From the NCBI RefSeq assembly GCF_022179385.1, contig NZ_BPQS01000020.1, forward strand, positions 39,410 to 103,409: a stretch of 64,000 bases of DNA, read 5' to 3'. The position numbers and the translations under genes are program-made. The notes under the pieces are model-generated. The model was not told where the DNA came from and did not search any database. It saw nothing but the letters and a program-made list of their open reading frames with translations. This stretch comes from Methylobacterium longum. Lineage in GTDB: Bacteria; Pseudomonadota; Alphaproteobacteria; Rhizobiales; Beijerinckiaceae. Shown piece after piece: positions 48,781 to 56,818 of the stretch (the stretch's first letter is position 1; each line of letters starts with the position of its first letter).

Positions 48781-51234
48781 TCAAGTGCCCCGCGGCTTCG
48801 CCCGGCGGGTCGGAGCTTCGCTGAGCGGATCCTCCGGCCAGGAGTGGCGGGGATAGCGCCCGCGCATCTCCGCCCGCACCGCCGACCACGAGCCCCGCCA
48901 GAACCCCGGCAGGTCGCGGGTGATCTGGATCGGGCGCTGCGCCGGCGACAGGAGGTGCAGCACCAGCGGCCGACCACCGGCGGTCGGGTGCCGATCGAGG
49001 CCGAAGAGCTCCTGCACGCGCACGGCGAGGGCCGGCTCCGCGGCGGCGTAATCCACGGGGATGCGCGAGCCGGTCGGCACCTCGACATGGGTCGGTGCCT
49101 CCGCGTCGAGCCGGGTGCGGAGCTGCCATGGCAGGAGATCCTGCAGGGCGCCGGCGAGGTCGTCCGCCGTGACGGCCGACAGGGCGGTGCGACCGACGAG
49201 GGCCGGGGCGAGCCAAGCCGGGGCGGTCGCGACGAGAGCGTCGTCCGAAAGGTCCGGCCAAGCGTCGCCCTCGGCACCGTGCAGGAACCGGATCCGGGCG
49301 CGCCACTGCGACAGGGCGGTCGTCCAGGGCAGGCGATCGAGTCCGAGATTCGCGATGCCCACCGCCAGGATTTCCGCACTCTCCGCCGTCGCCGGCGCCG
49401 GCAGCGGTCGCGAACCGAGGTTGACTGCGCCCAGACGGCGGACGGCCCGTGCCCGGAGGGCGGCGGCCTGCGGGTCGAAGTTGATCTCCGTGCGCGTCTC
49501 GATCCGGTCGGCGAAGGTCCGCTCGATCGCCTCGGCAGCGATCGCCGCCGCCGCCAGTATGCGCGCATTGCCGGCCGCCCCGGCGAGGTCGGCGACCACC
49601 AGATGCGTCTCCCGCGCGAGGGGGCTCGCCGGGTCGAGCCGGCCGGCCCGGCCACTCGCCATCACGAACTCACCCTCGCGTCCGCGGGCGCGGGCGACGC
49701 GATCCGGATAGGCGAGCGCCAGGAGCGGACCCGCGGAGGCCGGCGCGTCCGGCTGGCTCCCGCCTGCGATCCGCGCCCAACCTTCCGCGAGCCGGCGCAT
49801 GTTGGCCGCCCGGTCGCCCCTGTCGCGGCGGAACCGCTCGACCCGCTCGTCGAGATCGACGCTGTCGCCGCCCAGGCCACGCTCCGACAGGACCGCCGCG
49901 AGATCCGCTGCCGCGCGGGCTTGCCCCTCCCCGGCGGCTGCCGTCACCATCCGGGCGAGACGCGGCGGCAGCGGCAGCGCCCGAAGGCGCGCCCCGACCT
50001 CCGTCAGGCGCCCGGCTGCGTCGAGAGCCCCGAGTTCAGCTAGCGAGGCGCGGGCCTCCGCCAGGGCCGGAGCCGGCGGCGGATCGAGGAAGGCCAGGCG
50101 CCGCGGATCGGCCACCCCCCAGGCGGCGCAGTCGAGGAGCAGCCCGGCGAGGTCGGCCGACAGGATCTCGGGCCGCGTGAACGGCTCCAGGGCGCTGGTG
50201 CCCGCCTCCGTCCAGAGGCGCCAGCACAGGCCCGGCTCCGTGCGGCCGGCCCGGCCGCGGCGCTGGTCCACGGACGCGCGGGACGCCCGCGCGGTCACGA
50301 GCCGCGTCAGGCCGAGGCCCGGCTCGTAGACCGGCACCCGCGCCAGCCCGGAATCGACCACGATCCGCACGCCCTCGATGGTCAGCGAGGTTTCGGCGAT
50401 GCTGGTGGCGAGCACCACCTTGCGGGTGCCGGCGGGCGTCGACGCGACGGCGCGATCCTGCTCGGCCGGGCTGAGGGCACCGTAGAGCGGCGCGAGCCGC
50501 ACGTCGGGATCCACCCGCACGGCGAGGATGTCCGCCGTACGACGGATCTCCGCCTGTCCGGGCAGGAAGACCAGCACCGAGCCGGGATCCGCTCGCAGGG
50601 CGCGGAGCGTCACGTCGGCCACGACCTCTTCGATGCGCCGGTTCGGGTCGCGCTCGACGTAGCGCGTCTCCACCGGGAAGGCCCGGCCCTCGGAGGCGAC
50701 CACTGGGGCGTCGCTCATGAGCGCGGCCACCCGGGCGCCGTCGAGCGTCGCCGACATGACCAGGATCCGCAGGTCCTCGCGCAATCCCCCTTGGGCGTCG
50801 AGGGCCAGGGCGAGGCCGAGGTCGGCATCGAGGGAGCGTTCGTGGAATTCGTCGAACAGGACCGCGCCGATGCCGGACAGTTCCGGATCGTCGAGGACCA
50901 TCCGCGTGAACACGCCTTCGGTCACGACCTCGATCCGGGTCCGGGCCGAGATCTTCGAGCCGAGCCGGACGCGCAGGCCGATCGTGCCGCCGACCGGCTC
51001 CCCCAGCGTCTGGGCCATGCGGGATGCGGCCGCCCGGGCCGCGAGCCGCCGCGGCTCCAGCAGGATGATCTTGCGTCCTTCGAGCCAGGGAGCCTCCAGC
51101 AGGTCGAGGGGAACGCGCGTGGTCTTGCCGGCACCCGGGGGCGCCACCAGGACGGCGGCGTTCCGTCCGGCGAGTGCGCGACGCAGATCGGGGAGCGCCG
51201 CCTCGATCGGCAACGCGGTCGTGAGGCCAGCCAT
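48781..51234 (-). CDS. hrpB: ATP-dependent helicase HrpB
   Basis: 817-residue DExH-box helicase. Motif I APPGAGKTT is at 31-39 and motif II DEFH at 128-131. Motif III is SATLDG, and motif VI QRRGRAGR is present in the second RecA domain, followed by HA2 and the HrpB-specific C-terminal domain. The RNA target and role are poorly known. The length is typical of HrpB. Confidence 0.94.
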   Translation of the reverse strand: MAGLTTALPIEAALPDLRRALAGRNAAVLVAPPGAGKTTRVPLDLLEAPWLEGRKIILLEPRRLAARAAASRMAQTLGEPVGGTIGLRVRLGSKISARTRIEVVTEGVFTRMVLDDPELSGIGAVLFDEFHERSLDADLGLALALDAQGGLREDLRILVMSATLDGARVAALMSDAPVVASEGRAFPVETRYVERDPNRRIEEVVADVTLRALRADPGSVLVFLPGQAEIRRTADILAVRVDPDVRLAPLYGALSPAEQDRAVASTPAGTRKVVLATSIAETSLTIEGVRIVVDSGLARVPVYEPGLGLTRLVTARASRASVDQRRGRAGRTEPGLCWRLWTEAGTSALEPFTRPEILSADLAGLLLDCAAWGVADPRRLAFLDPPPAPALAEARASLAELGALDAAGRLTEVGARLRALPLPPRLARMVTAAAGEGQARAAADLAAVLSERGLGGDSVDLDERVERFRRDRGDRAANMRRLAEGWARIAGGSQPDAPASAGPLLALAYPDRVARARGREGEFVMASGRAGRLDPASPLARETHLVVADLAGAAGNARILAAAAIAAEAIERTFADRIETRTEINFDPQAAALRARAVRRLGAVNLGSRPLPAPATAESAEILAVGIANLGLDRLPWTTALSQWRARIRFLHGAEGDAWPDLSDDALVATAPAWLAPALVGRTALSAVTADDLAGALQDLLPWQLRTRLDAEAPTHVEVPTGSRIPVDYAAAEPALAVRVQELFGLDRHPTAGGRPLVLHLLSPAQRPIQITRDLPGFWRGSWSAVRAEMRGRYPRHSWPEDPLSEAPTRRAKPRGT

Positions 51235-51397
51235 CGCGGCCGCTGATGGCGCGGCGCGGCCCCGAGCGCAACCGTCCTGACCGCCGCGTGACGGTGGGCG
51301 GGAAACGATACCGGCGGTTCCGCCCGAGCCCTGGCCGAAGTCGCGTCATGCCGCGATGGTGTTGCGTCAAGGCAAGAAAATTTTCGGGAGTGACCCC

Positions 51398-52027
51398 ATG
51401 AGAAGCCCTCGCCGCGCCCTCGCTGTGGCGCTGGCCGCCCTGCCCCTGGCGCTCACCGTCGCCCGGGCGCAGGATCGGCTGCCGACCATTCCCCCGCAGC
51501 AATACACGCCCGATCAGAAGCAGGCAGCTGAGGCGTTCGAGCAGGCGCGCGGGAAGCCGCCCTTCGGTCCGTTCGAGCCGCTGATGCACTCCCCCGAGGT
51601 AATGACCCTCGCGCGCTCGATGGGAGACTACCTTCGCTACAAGCCGAAGATCGGCACGACGCTGTCGGAGCTCGTGATCCTGATGACCGCCCGCCGCTGG
51701 ACGCAGGATTACGAGTGGTATGTCCACGCGCCGATCGCCGAGAAGGCCGGCATCGCGCCTGAGATCATCGCGGCGATCCGAGACGGCCGCCGGCCCGCGC
51801 GATTGAGCGACGACGAGACGATCGTCTACGACTTTACGTCCGAGCTTCAGGACACCCACCGCGTCTCGGACGCAACCTTCGCCCGGGCGGAGTCCCGGTT
51901 CGGGAAAGCGGGCGTCGTCGATCTCGCGGCGATCTCGGGCTACTACACGTTCCTGGCGATGGAGCTGAACGCCGCTCGCTACGTGATCCCTGCAGACGGG
52001 AAGCCCCTGCCGCGCCATCCGGAGTAA
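51398..52027 (+). CDS. Secreted carboxymuconolactone-decarboxylase-like protein
   Basis: 209 residues with a signal peptide (RALAVALAALPLALTVARA, cleavage before QD) and an AhpD-like helical domain containing ELVILMTARRWTQDYEWYVHAPIAEKAG. This is the E-x-H type active-site region of the carboxymuconolactone decarboxylase family. CxxC is absent, so AhpD peroxidase activity is not expected. Export of this domain is unusual. GGGAG precedes the ATG at 51398. Confidence 0.82.
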   Translation: MRSPRRALAVALAALPLALTVARAQDRLPTIPPQQYTPDQKQAAEAFEQARGKPPFGPFEPLMHSPEVMTLARSMGDYLRYKPKIGTTLSELVILMTARRWTQDYEWYVHAPIAEKAGIAPEIIAAIRDGRRPARLSDDETIVYDFTSELQDTHRVSDATFARAESRFGKAGVVDLAAISGYYTFLAMELNAARYVIPADGKPLPRHPE

Positions 52028-52177
52028 GGGAGCTTATCCTCAGGCGCGGACCGGCTTCATCCCCGTAGTCCACAGGCTGGCGGCATGTCGGAACGGGGCG
52101 CCGCGGAGCCGTTGCCCAAACGTTAACCCTCGTGGCCTGTTCTTCTTTCGTTCCGGTTCGCAACGAAGGAGGCCACA

Positions 52178-52411
52178 ATGCTCAGCGAGGCCACGGCCAA
52201 GCGAGACGATCACGCCTGCCCGGTTGAGGCGATCACCGCGGCCTATTTGGGCTCTTCCGGCGGCGACGCCGGGATCGCCCTGCGCTGCGCCATCGCGGAC
52301 GCCCTGTCGGACCTGATGGAGGCCGAGCGGCGCACCCGGGAACGGAGCCGACTGATCTCCCGCGGCTACGTCCGCGGCGGCCCCGGGGCGTCGTTCGAGC
52401 GGGCAAGCTGA
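52178..52411 (+). CDS. Small hypothetical protein
   Basis: 77 residues with a very strong ribosome-binding site (GAAGGAGG) before the ATG, which supports it being real. It is soluble, with a helical middle (CAIADALSDLMEAERRTRERSR) and a Gly-rich tail. No family is recognised; such small proteins recur in Methylobacterium. Confidence 0.65.
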   Translation: MLSEATAKRDDHACPVEAITAAYLGSSGGDAGIALRCAIADALSDLMEAERRTRERSRLISRGYVRGGPGASFERAS

Positions 52412-52519
52412 ACGGCGACTGCAACAGACCGTCAGGCACGGTGCAGCGTGGCCGTGCGAAGGTCGATCTCGTGATCCGGGACGCCCCACGGCGTACCGCA
52501 CTTCCCTCGGAGACAGGTC

Positions 52520-52891
52520 ATGACACGCATCGCTCTGCTCTCGGCCGCCACGCTGATCGGCGCGGGCGCCCTGGCCTCGTCGGCGGCCGAGGCTCGCGGC
52601 GGCGGCGCCCTCGCTGCGGGTCTCATCGGTGGTCTCGCGGCCGGCGCGCTGATCGGTGCCGCGACCCAGGCGCGTTCCGCTCCCGGATACGGATACGGGT
52701 ACCCCGACGACGGCTACGCACCCGCGCCCGTGGTGGTACGGCCCGCGCCCACGTACCGGGTCTACGAGGAGGACGGTCCAGTCTACGCCGCCCGCCGGGC
52801 CGTCACGTACGAGCGGGTACCGGTCTGGTATGGCCCCGCGCGCCACTGGCGCCGCGATTGGGACGACGGCTACGGCTATCGCGGCTGGTGA
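52520..52891 (+). CDS. Secreted Gly/Tyr/Pro-rich hypothetical protein
   Basis: 123 residues with a signal peptide (TRIALLSAATLIGAGALASSAAEA). A second hydrophobic Gly/Ala segment (GGALAAGLIGGLAAGALIGAA) is followed by a Tyr/Pro/Arg-rich tail ending GYGYRGW. GGAGACAGG precedes the ATG. It resembles small envelope proteins with glycine-zipper-like membrane segments; function unknown. Confidence 0.65.
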   Translation: MTRIALLSAATLIGAGALASSAAEARGGGALAAGLIGGLAAGALIGAATQARSAPGYGYGYPDDGYAPAPVVVRPAPTYRVYEEDGPVYAARRAVTYERVPVWYGPARHWRRDWDDGYGYRGW

Positions 52892-53193
52892 GCAGGTCCC
52901 GGCGTCGCCGGAGACCGGGATGACCGGTGTGCCGGCGCCGACGATCGAGGCTCCGGGCAGGATCACCGATATCGGCATCGAACGGGCGAACGTTCGATCA
53001 GCGTGAAGCCGTTTCCGACTTGCCGACCCGGGACGATCACCCGGGAACACAACCGCATCGGGCGATGGCCTGCGCATCGTTCATCAGCGAAGGCGTCGGC
53101 GTTCGGACCGCCGTGGACTCCGCACGGACGCCGGTCCCGTGTCCCCGGCGGCCGGCATCCCGGCCTGCCTGACGATTCGGGCGGTCCGCGCCG
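52892..53193. other. Intergenic region with an inverted repeat
   Basis: About 300 bp without a credible gene. It holds an 8-bp perfect inverted repeat (ATCGAACG with CGTTCGAT, 52977-52998, 6-base spacer) that could be a hairpin or an operator. Nothing else was recognised. Confidence 0.4.
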
Positions 53194-53442
53194 TCAGGTG
53201 CGGATGTCGAGCATCCGGCCGATCATCCGATCGGACGTCCGGGCCACGGCTGCGTTGAGGGCGAAAGCGGATTTCGCGCCGATCAATTCCGCGGCGGCAC
53301 CCGAGAGGTCGACCCGGTCGGATGGCGCCAGGGCCGGGCCGCCGACGGGCACGCCGCTCGACGCGATGGTCTGCGCGGCCGTTCCGACGCGCTCCGTGGC
53401 GCGGGTCATAGCCGTGGTGGCAGTCTGAAGAGAGTCGATCAT
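53194..53442 (-). CDS. Miniature flagellar rod/hook C-terminal-like protein
   Basis: 82 residues with GGGAGGC before the ATG. The last half (VDLSGAAAELIGAKSAFALNA, then VARTSDRMIGRMLDI) resembles the conserved C-terminal helix of flagellar rod and hook proteins (FlgC/FlgE/FlgG type, usual ending TADEMLGTLLDI). The N-terminus (IDSLQTATTAM) recalls the start of the same helix-bundle proteins, but the central body is missing. It may be an orphan or exapted axial-protein fragment. It is the last gene before the truncated tRNA. Confidence 0.6.
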   Translation of the reverse strand: MIDSLQTATTAMTRATERVGTAAQTIASSGVPVGGPALAPSDRVDLSGAAAELIGAKSAFALNAAVARTSDRMIGRMLDIRT

Positions 53443-53555
53443 GTCAAAGCCTCCCGACGGGCATCGTGACATGGGACGTGCTGAGCATCGGTTTCGCGCA
53501 TCGCTCAAATGCGATGCTTCAAACTTCGGGACCGCCTGCGATCGGCGCCTCGGCG

Positions 53556-53608
<53 letters not shown>

Positions 53609-53609
<1 letters not shown>

Positions 53610-53645
53610 GAACTGCGCAGCGGCCTAACCGGGCCTAACAGTTCT
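53609..53645. repeat. Attachment-region repeats
   Basis: A 7-bp inverted repeat AGAACTG (53609-53615) and CAGTTCT (53639-53645) encloses two direct copies of GGCCTAAC (53622-53629, 53632-53639) spaced 10 bp apart. It lies at the junction between the tRNA fragment and the integrase gene, where recombinase core and arm sites are expected. The role is inferred. Confidence 0.45.
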
Positions 53646-53754
53646 CACAATTTTCGGACCGCAAGCTGTTCCAGTGCTTGGCCTTTTTGCCGAAGACGCA
53701 TAACACCGACAAACATTGCAAAACGGCGCTTAACAGGCCAAGCTGCATTCCCCG

Positions 53755-55029
53755 GTGTTACCCCGAAAGGCGCGTCTTGTGGCAGCAAAGGTGCTGACCG
53801 TGCAAAGCGTCGAACGCCACAAGCCACGTCCCGCGCAGCGTCTGGAGATCCCGGACGCGGCGTTGCCGGGCTTCTATCTGATCGTCCAAACCTCGGGCTT
53901 TAAATCCTGGGCCGTACGCTATCGGGTCGCCGGGAAACCCCGGAAGTACACGATCGGCCCCTACCCTCTGTTCGACCTCGTGACGGCCCGGGCCCGGGCC
54001 CGTGAGGCGCTGCAGCTCGTGGCCCTTGGTCAGGATCCGGCGCTGGTAAAACGTGCCACCGCTGAGGCTGCAAAGGTAGCCGCAGAGGATCGAGTCGAGC
54101 GCGTCGTGACGCTCTATGTCGACCGGCACCTGAAGCCGAACGGCAAGGCCGGCTATGCGGAAACCCAGGAGGCGCTGCTCCGCAATCACGTCGTGCCACG
54201 CTGGGGCCAGCGCCGGATCGGCGACGTGACCAAGCGGGAGGTCGTCGCCCTGATCGACGGGCTGACCGACGCCGGTATGACGACGGGTGCCAACCGGGTG
54301 TTCGCGGTGACGCGGGCGCTGTTCAACTTCGCCCTGCGGCGCGAGATCATCACCACGACGCCGTTCCTCGGACTCAAGCCGCCGTTGGCCGAGACGAGCC
54401 GGGACCGCGTGCTGACTGACTCTGAGGTCCGGTTGGTCTGGCGCGCGGCTGATGCGGTAGGCTTTCCATTCGGGCCAGCCGCGCAGCTGCTTCTGCTCAC
54501 CGCCCAGCGCCGGGACGAGGTAGTCCGCATGGTTCGCGCAGAGGTCGAGGGCGACCTCTGGACCCTACCGGCAGAGCGCACGAAGAACTCGCTAGAGCAC
54601 CTCGTGCCGCTGGCGCCCCCTGCCCTCTCGATCCTCGGCGCAGCGCCGCGGATCGCGGGCTCGGCCGGCTACGTCTTCACCCGGACCGGCATCGCGCCGA
54701 TGTCTGATTACACCAGCACCAAGGCGCGCCTGGACAGAGCCATGCTGGCAATCGCCCGCGCGGATGCTGTGGCGGCCGGTCGCGACCCTGATGCGGTCGA
54801 GCTGAAGCCATGGCGGCTACACGATCTGCGGCGGACGGCCAGCACCGGCATGGCTCGGCTGGGCTTTCCGATCCAGGTGACCGAGGCGGTATTGAACCAT
54901 CGGTCTGGGTCACTCGGTGGTCTCGCCGGTATCTACAACCGGCACGCTTATCTCTCCGAAAAGCGGGCGGCGCTGGAAGCCTGGGCGGCGCACGTCGAAG
55001 CTCTAGTTCAACAACGGGCAGTGCAATGA
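53755..55029 (+). CDS. int: Tyrosine integrase, P4-like
   Basis: 424-residue site-specific recombinase. An N-terminal arm-binding domain (DUF4102-like, residues about 25-100) and a core-binding domain (about 115-210) precede the catalytic domain. Catalytic residues fit R252 (TAQRRDE), H356-x-x-R359 (HDLRR), H382 (NHRSG) and Y394 (IYNR). It integrates elements into tRNA genes, here tRNA-Leu. GTG 53755 or GTG 53779 (GAAAGG upstream) may be the start. The stop overlaps the next gene (ATGA). Confidence 0.92.
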   Translation: MLPRKARLVAAKVLTVQSVERHKPRPAQRLEIPDAALPGFYLIVQTSGFKSWAVRYRVAGKPRKYTIGPYPLFDLVTARARAREALQLVALGQDPALVKRATAEAAKVAAEDRVERVVTLYVDRHLKPNGKAGYAETQEALLRNHVVPRWGQRRIGDVTKREVVALIDGLTDAGMTTGANRVFAVTRALFNFALRREIITTTPFLGLKPPLAETSRDRVLTDSEVRLVWRAADAVGFPFGPAAQLLLLTAQRRDEVVRMVRAEVEGDLWTLPAERTKNSLEHLVPLAPPALSILGAAPRIAGSAGYVFTRTGIAPMSDYTSTKARLDRAMLAIARADAVAAGRDPDAVELKPWRLHDLRRTASTGMARLGFPIQVTEAVLNHRSGSLGGLAGIYNRHAYLSEKRAALEAWAAHVEALVQQRAVQ

Positions 55030-55646
55030 GCCAAGGGGATTGGATCAGCCTGTCCGCAGCCTACAAATTGGCTGTCAAATATTTTGAGAGCTCCAGTACG
55101 GCAGAACTCAAAATAATTGATGCCATGCGCCGTCAATCGATAAGAATGAACGGCGAGTACTACATCGGTGATAAGTATCATCCGGAGACAAAGCTTGCGC
55201 CAGATTACGCTTTTACTAAGGGCAGCATGATTTGGCATGAAAATAGAATTGAGCATAAAATATCGAGTTGGAATGAGGCTTTAGGCGCGCCGAATTATCT
55301 TCATCTTGGTAATTTTCATCGCGTTCAGCTCAGCGCCGCCGATATCGAGAGTATCTGGCCGGGACTGTTTGTAGAGAGCCCGGTTGAAAATAAGGAAATG
55401 GTGGATCAACCGCCCAAACCCCCGGTCAAAGGTAAAGGGGGTGTGTTGCCTACCTATGACTGGGAGAAATATTTAATTGAAGCAGCTGCTTTTATATACG
55501 AGAACTCCACGAAAAAGGGAGAAGCAGCTGTCTTTCGACATCTATGGAATAAGTTCGGTGGCAAGGACGCCGGACCGAGCCGAAGCCAGATGCAGACGCA
55601 CATCACGCCTCTGATCCGGCGGCTCAAAGAGATCGACGACGGCTGA
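55026..55646 (+). CDS. Hypothetical island protein coupled to the integrase
   Basis: 206 residues; the ATG overlaps the integrase stop, so the two are translationally coupled. GC content is visibly lower than in the flanking genes, suggesting separate origin. The N-terminal part (WISLSAAYKLAVKYF, then SIRMNGEY) looks like the start of proteins with a divergent phage-associated domain. A Pro/Lys linker (about 120-140) leads to a C-terminal part (PTYDWEKYLIEAAAFIYENS, then PSRSQMQTHITPLIRRL) that resembles a helix-turn-helix-like tail seen in rhizobial phage-type proteins. Function unknown. Confidence 0.7.
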   Translation: MSQGDWISLSAAYKLAVKYFESSSTAELKIIDAMRRQSIRMNGEYYIGDKYHPETKLAPDYAFTKGSMIWHENRIEHKISSWNEALGAPNYLHLGNFHRVQLSAADIESIWPGLFVESPVENKEMVDQPPKPPVKGKGGVLPTYDWEKYLIEAAAFIYENSTKKGEAAVFRHLWNKFGGKDAGPSRSQMQTHITPLIRRLKEIDDG

Positions 55647-55676
55647 GTTTCCGGCTGTTTCCGGCCATTCCCGGCT
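55647..55676. repeat. Three tandem 10-bp repeats upstream of the AlpA-like gene
   Basis: GTTTCCGGCT, GTTTCCGGCC and ATTCCCGGCT stand in tandem, exactly one helical turn apart. They end 56 bp before the AlpA-like ATG and begin right after the previous stop codon. They are possible operator or excisionase-binding sites. Confidence 0.5.
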
Positions 55677-55732
55677 GACACTGTCCAACATCTGGCATCA
55701 ATAGACAGCGTGTTCCTCAAAGGAGCGGCGCG

Positions 55733-55948
55733 ATGAACTCACGTACCCAACGATCCCCTGAAGACATGCTGCCGGCGGCTCAGGTTCTGGCGCGGTATCA
55801 GGTCAGCGACATGACGATCTTCCGCTGGTTGAAAGACACCGGACTCAGCTTCCCGCAACCAATTCGGATCAACGGGCGCCGCTATTGGCGGCTAGCCGAC
55901 CTGCAGGCTTTTGAGGTCCGGCAGGCTTCGAAGCAGGAGGCCGCGTAG
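55733..55948 (+). CDS. AlpA-like helix-turn-helix regulator/excisionase
   Basis: 71-residue protein with a winged HTH of the AlpA/MerR type (LPAAQVLARYQVSDMTIFRWL, then FPQPIRINGRRYWRLADLQAFE). AAAGGAG precedes the ATG. In P4-like islands AlpA proteins activate the integrase and steer excision. The 10-bp tandem repeats just upstream are candidate targets. Confidence 0.85.
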   Translation: MNSRTQRSPEDMLPAAQVLARYQVSDMTIFRWLKDTGLSFPQPIRINGRRYWRLADLQAFEVRQASKQEAA

Positions 55949-55952
55949 CACC

Positions 55953-56159
55953 ATGGCCCTGAAAACAGTTGAGGGACGGAGCGCGGTCAGGCGCTCACGT
56001 CCCTCGGATAGTGTCGCTCGGCAGACCGACGCCTCCGATATAGCACCCCACCGGCACCTCGCCAACGTCAGGCCCTTTCTTTTCGATAGCCGCGGTTGCT
56101 TCCTCGGCTTCGTGACCGGCCGCGCTGAAGCGCGCGCTCTCGTTCGGGAGGGCGTGTGA
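55953..56159 (+). CDS. Small hypothetical island protein
   Basis: 68 residues, basic at the N-terminus, ending GFVTGRAEARALVREGV. The ATG is 4 bp after the AlpA-like stop, and its stop overlaps the next GTG (GTGA), so it is part of a coupled set. No family recognised. Confidence 0.5.
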   Translation: MALKTVEGRSAVRRSRPSDSVARQTDASDIAPHRHLANVRPFLFDSRGCFLGFVTGRAEARALVREGV

Positions 56160-56536
56160 TGGGCGCACCCTGCACCCCGTCGGCCCAGCCCGACATCTTC
56201 GCGGTCATCGGCGCGGATCTGCGCTTCTTTGCACGCCGACCGAACCAGGATTACCGGCTCCGTCTTGCCGCCCCCTGTGAGATCGAGGAGGCGCGAGCAA
56301 AGCTCAACATGGTGTCGCCTCCACCGGGTGCTCGCGCCTTCGTGGGCGTTCACCGCGTCGGGCGCGGCGGCCTGCAACGCGTCGTCGGTTTCGCCATCGA
56401 CGCAGGCGAGGTCGACTTCGACAAGGTTTCGTCGCGCTTCGCCTACCTGCGGCTGCAGCGTCAGGACGTGACCCGCCACCCAGACCCCGGCTCGCTCTGG
56501 CGAGCTGACCCCCACGCGCTTGGAGGGCGGCGATGA
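56156..56536 (+). CDS. Hypothetical island protein
   Basis: 126 residues starting at GTG (or the next codon, ATG). The middle (RFFARRPNQDYRLRLAAPCEIEEAR, then GARAFVGVHRVGRGGLQRVVGF) reads as a compact alpha/beta domain; it has no motif I can name. It is coupled by overlaps to both neighbours ahead of the RepA-like ATPase. Confidence 0.6.
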   Translation: MMGAPCTPSAQPDIFAVIGADLRFFARRPNQDYRLRLAAPCEIEEARAKLNMVSPPPGARAFVGVHRVGRGGLQRVVGFAIDAGEVDFDKVSSRFAYLRLQRQDVTRHPDPGSLWRADPHALGGRR

Positions 56537-56811
56537 CCGAGCAGACCCACTACTACGGCACCGCCGAGCCGCTGCGCGACTTCGTGGCCGAATGCCTCGC
56601 GCAGGTGCAGTTCTACGCCAGCATGGGCGTGGACTACGCCGGGGCCAGGGACGACGCCGGCCTGACCTACTCGACCCGGTGCGCCATCGCGGCGCTCAAG
56701 CAAGGCGTGACGATCCTCAAGATGCTGGAGGACAAGAACGCTGCCGATCTGAAGGCCCGGCAAGCTTCCAAGGCCGAACGAGAGGGCGCCGATGCGGCGC
56801 TCGGATTGTGA
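56533..56811 (+). CDS. Hypothetical island protein
   Basis: 92 residues, mostly helical, with a charged C-terminus (KARQASKAEREGADAAL). The ATG overlaps the preceding stop (ATGA), and the gene ends just before the RepA-like ATPase. No family was recognised; position suggests a replication-module accessory. Confidence 0.6.
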   Translation: MTEQTHYYGTAEPLRDFVAECLAQVQFYASMGVDYAGARDDAGLTYSTRCAIAALKQGVTILKMLEDKNAADLKARQASKAEREGADAALGL

Positions 56812-56818
56812 GGCCGTG

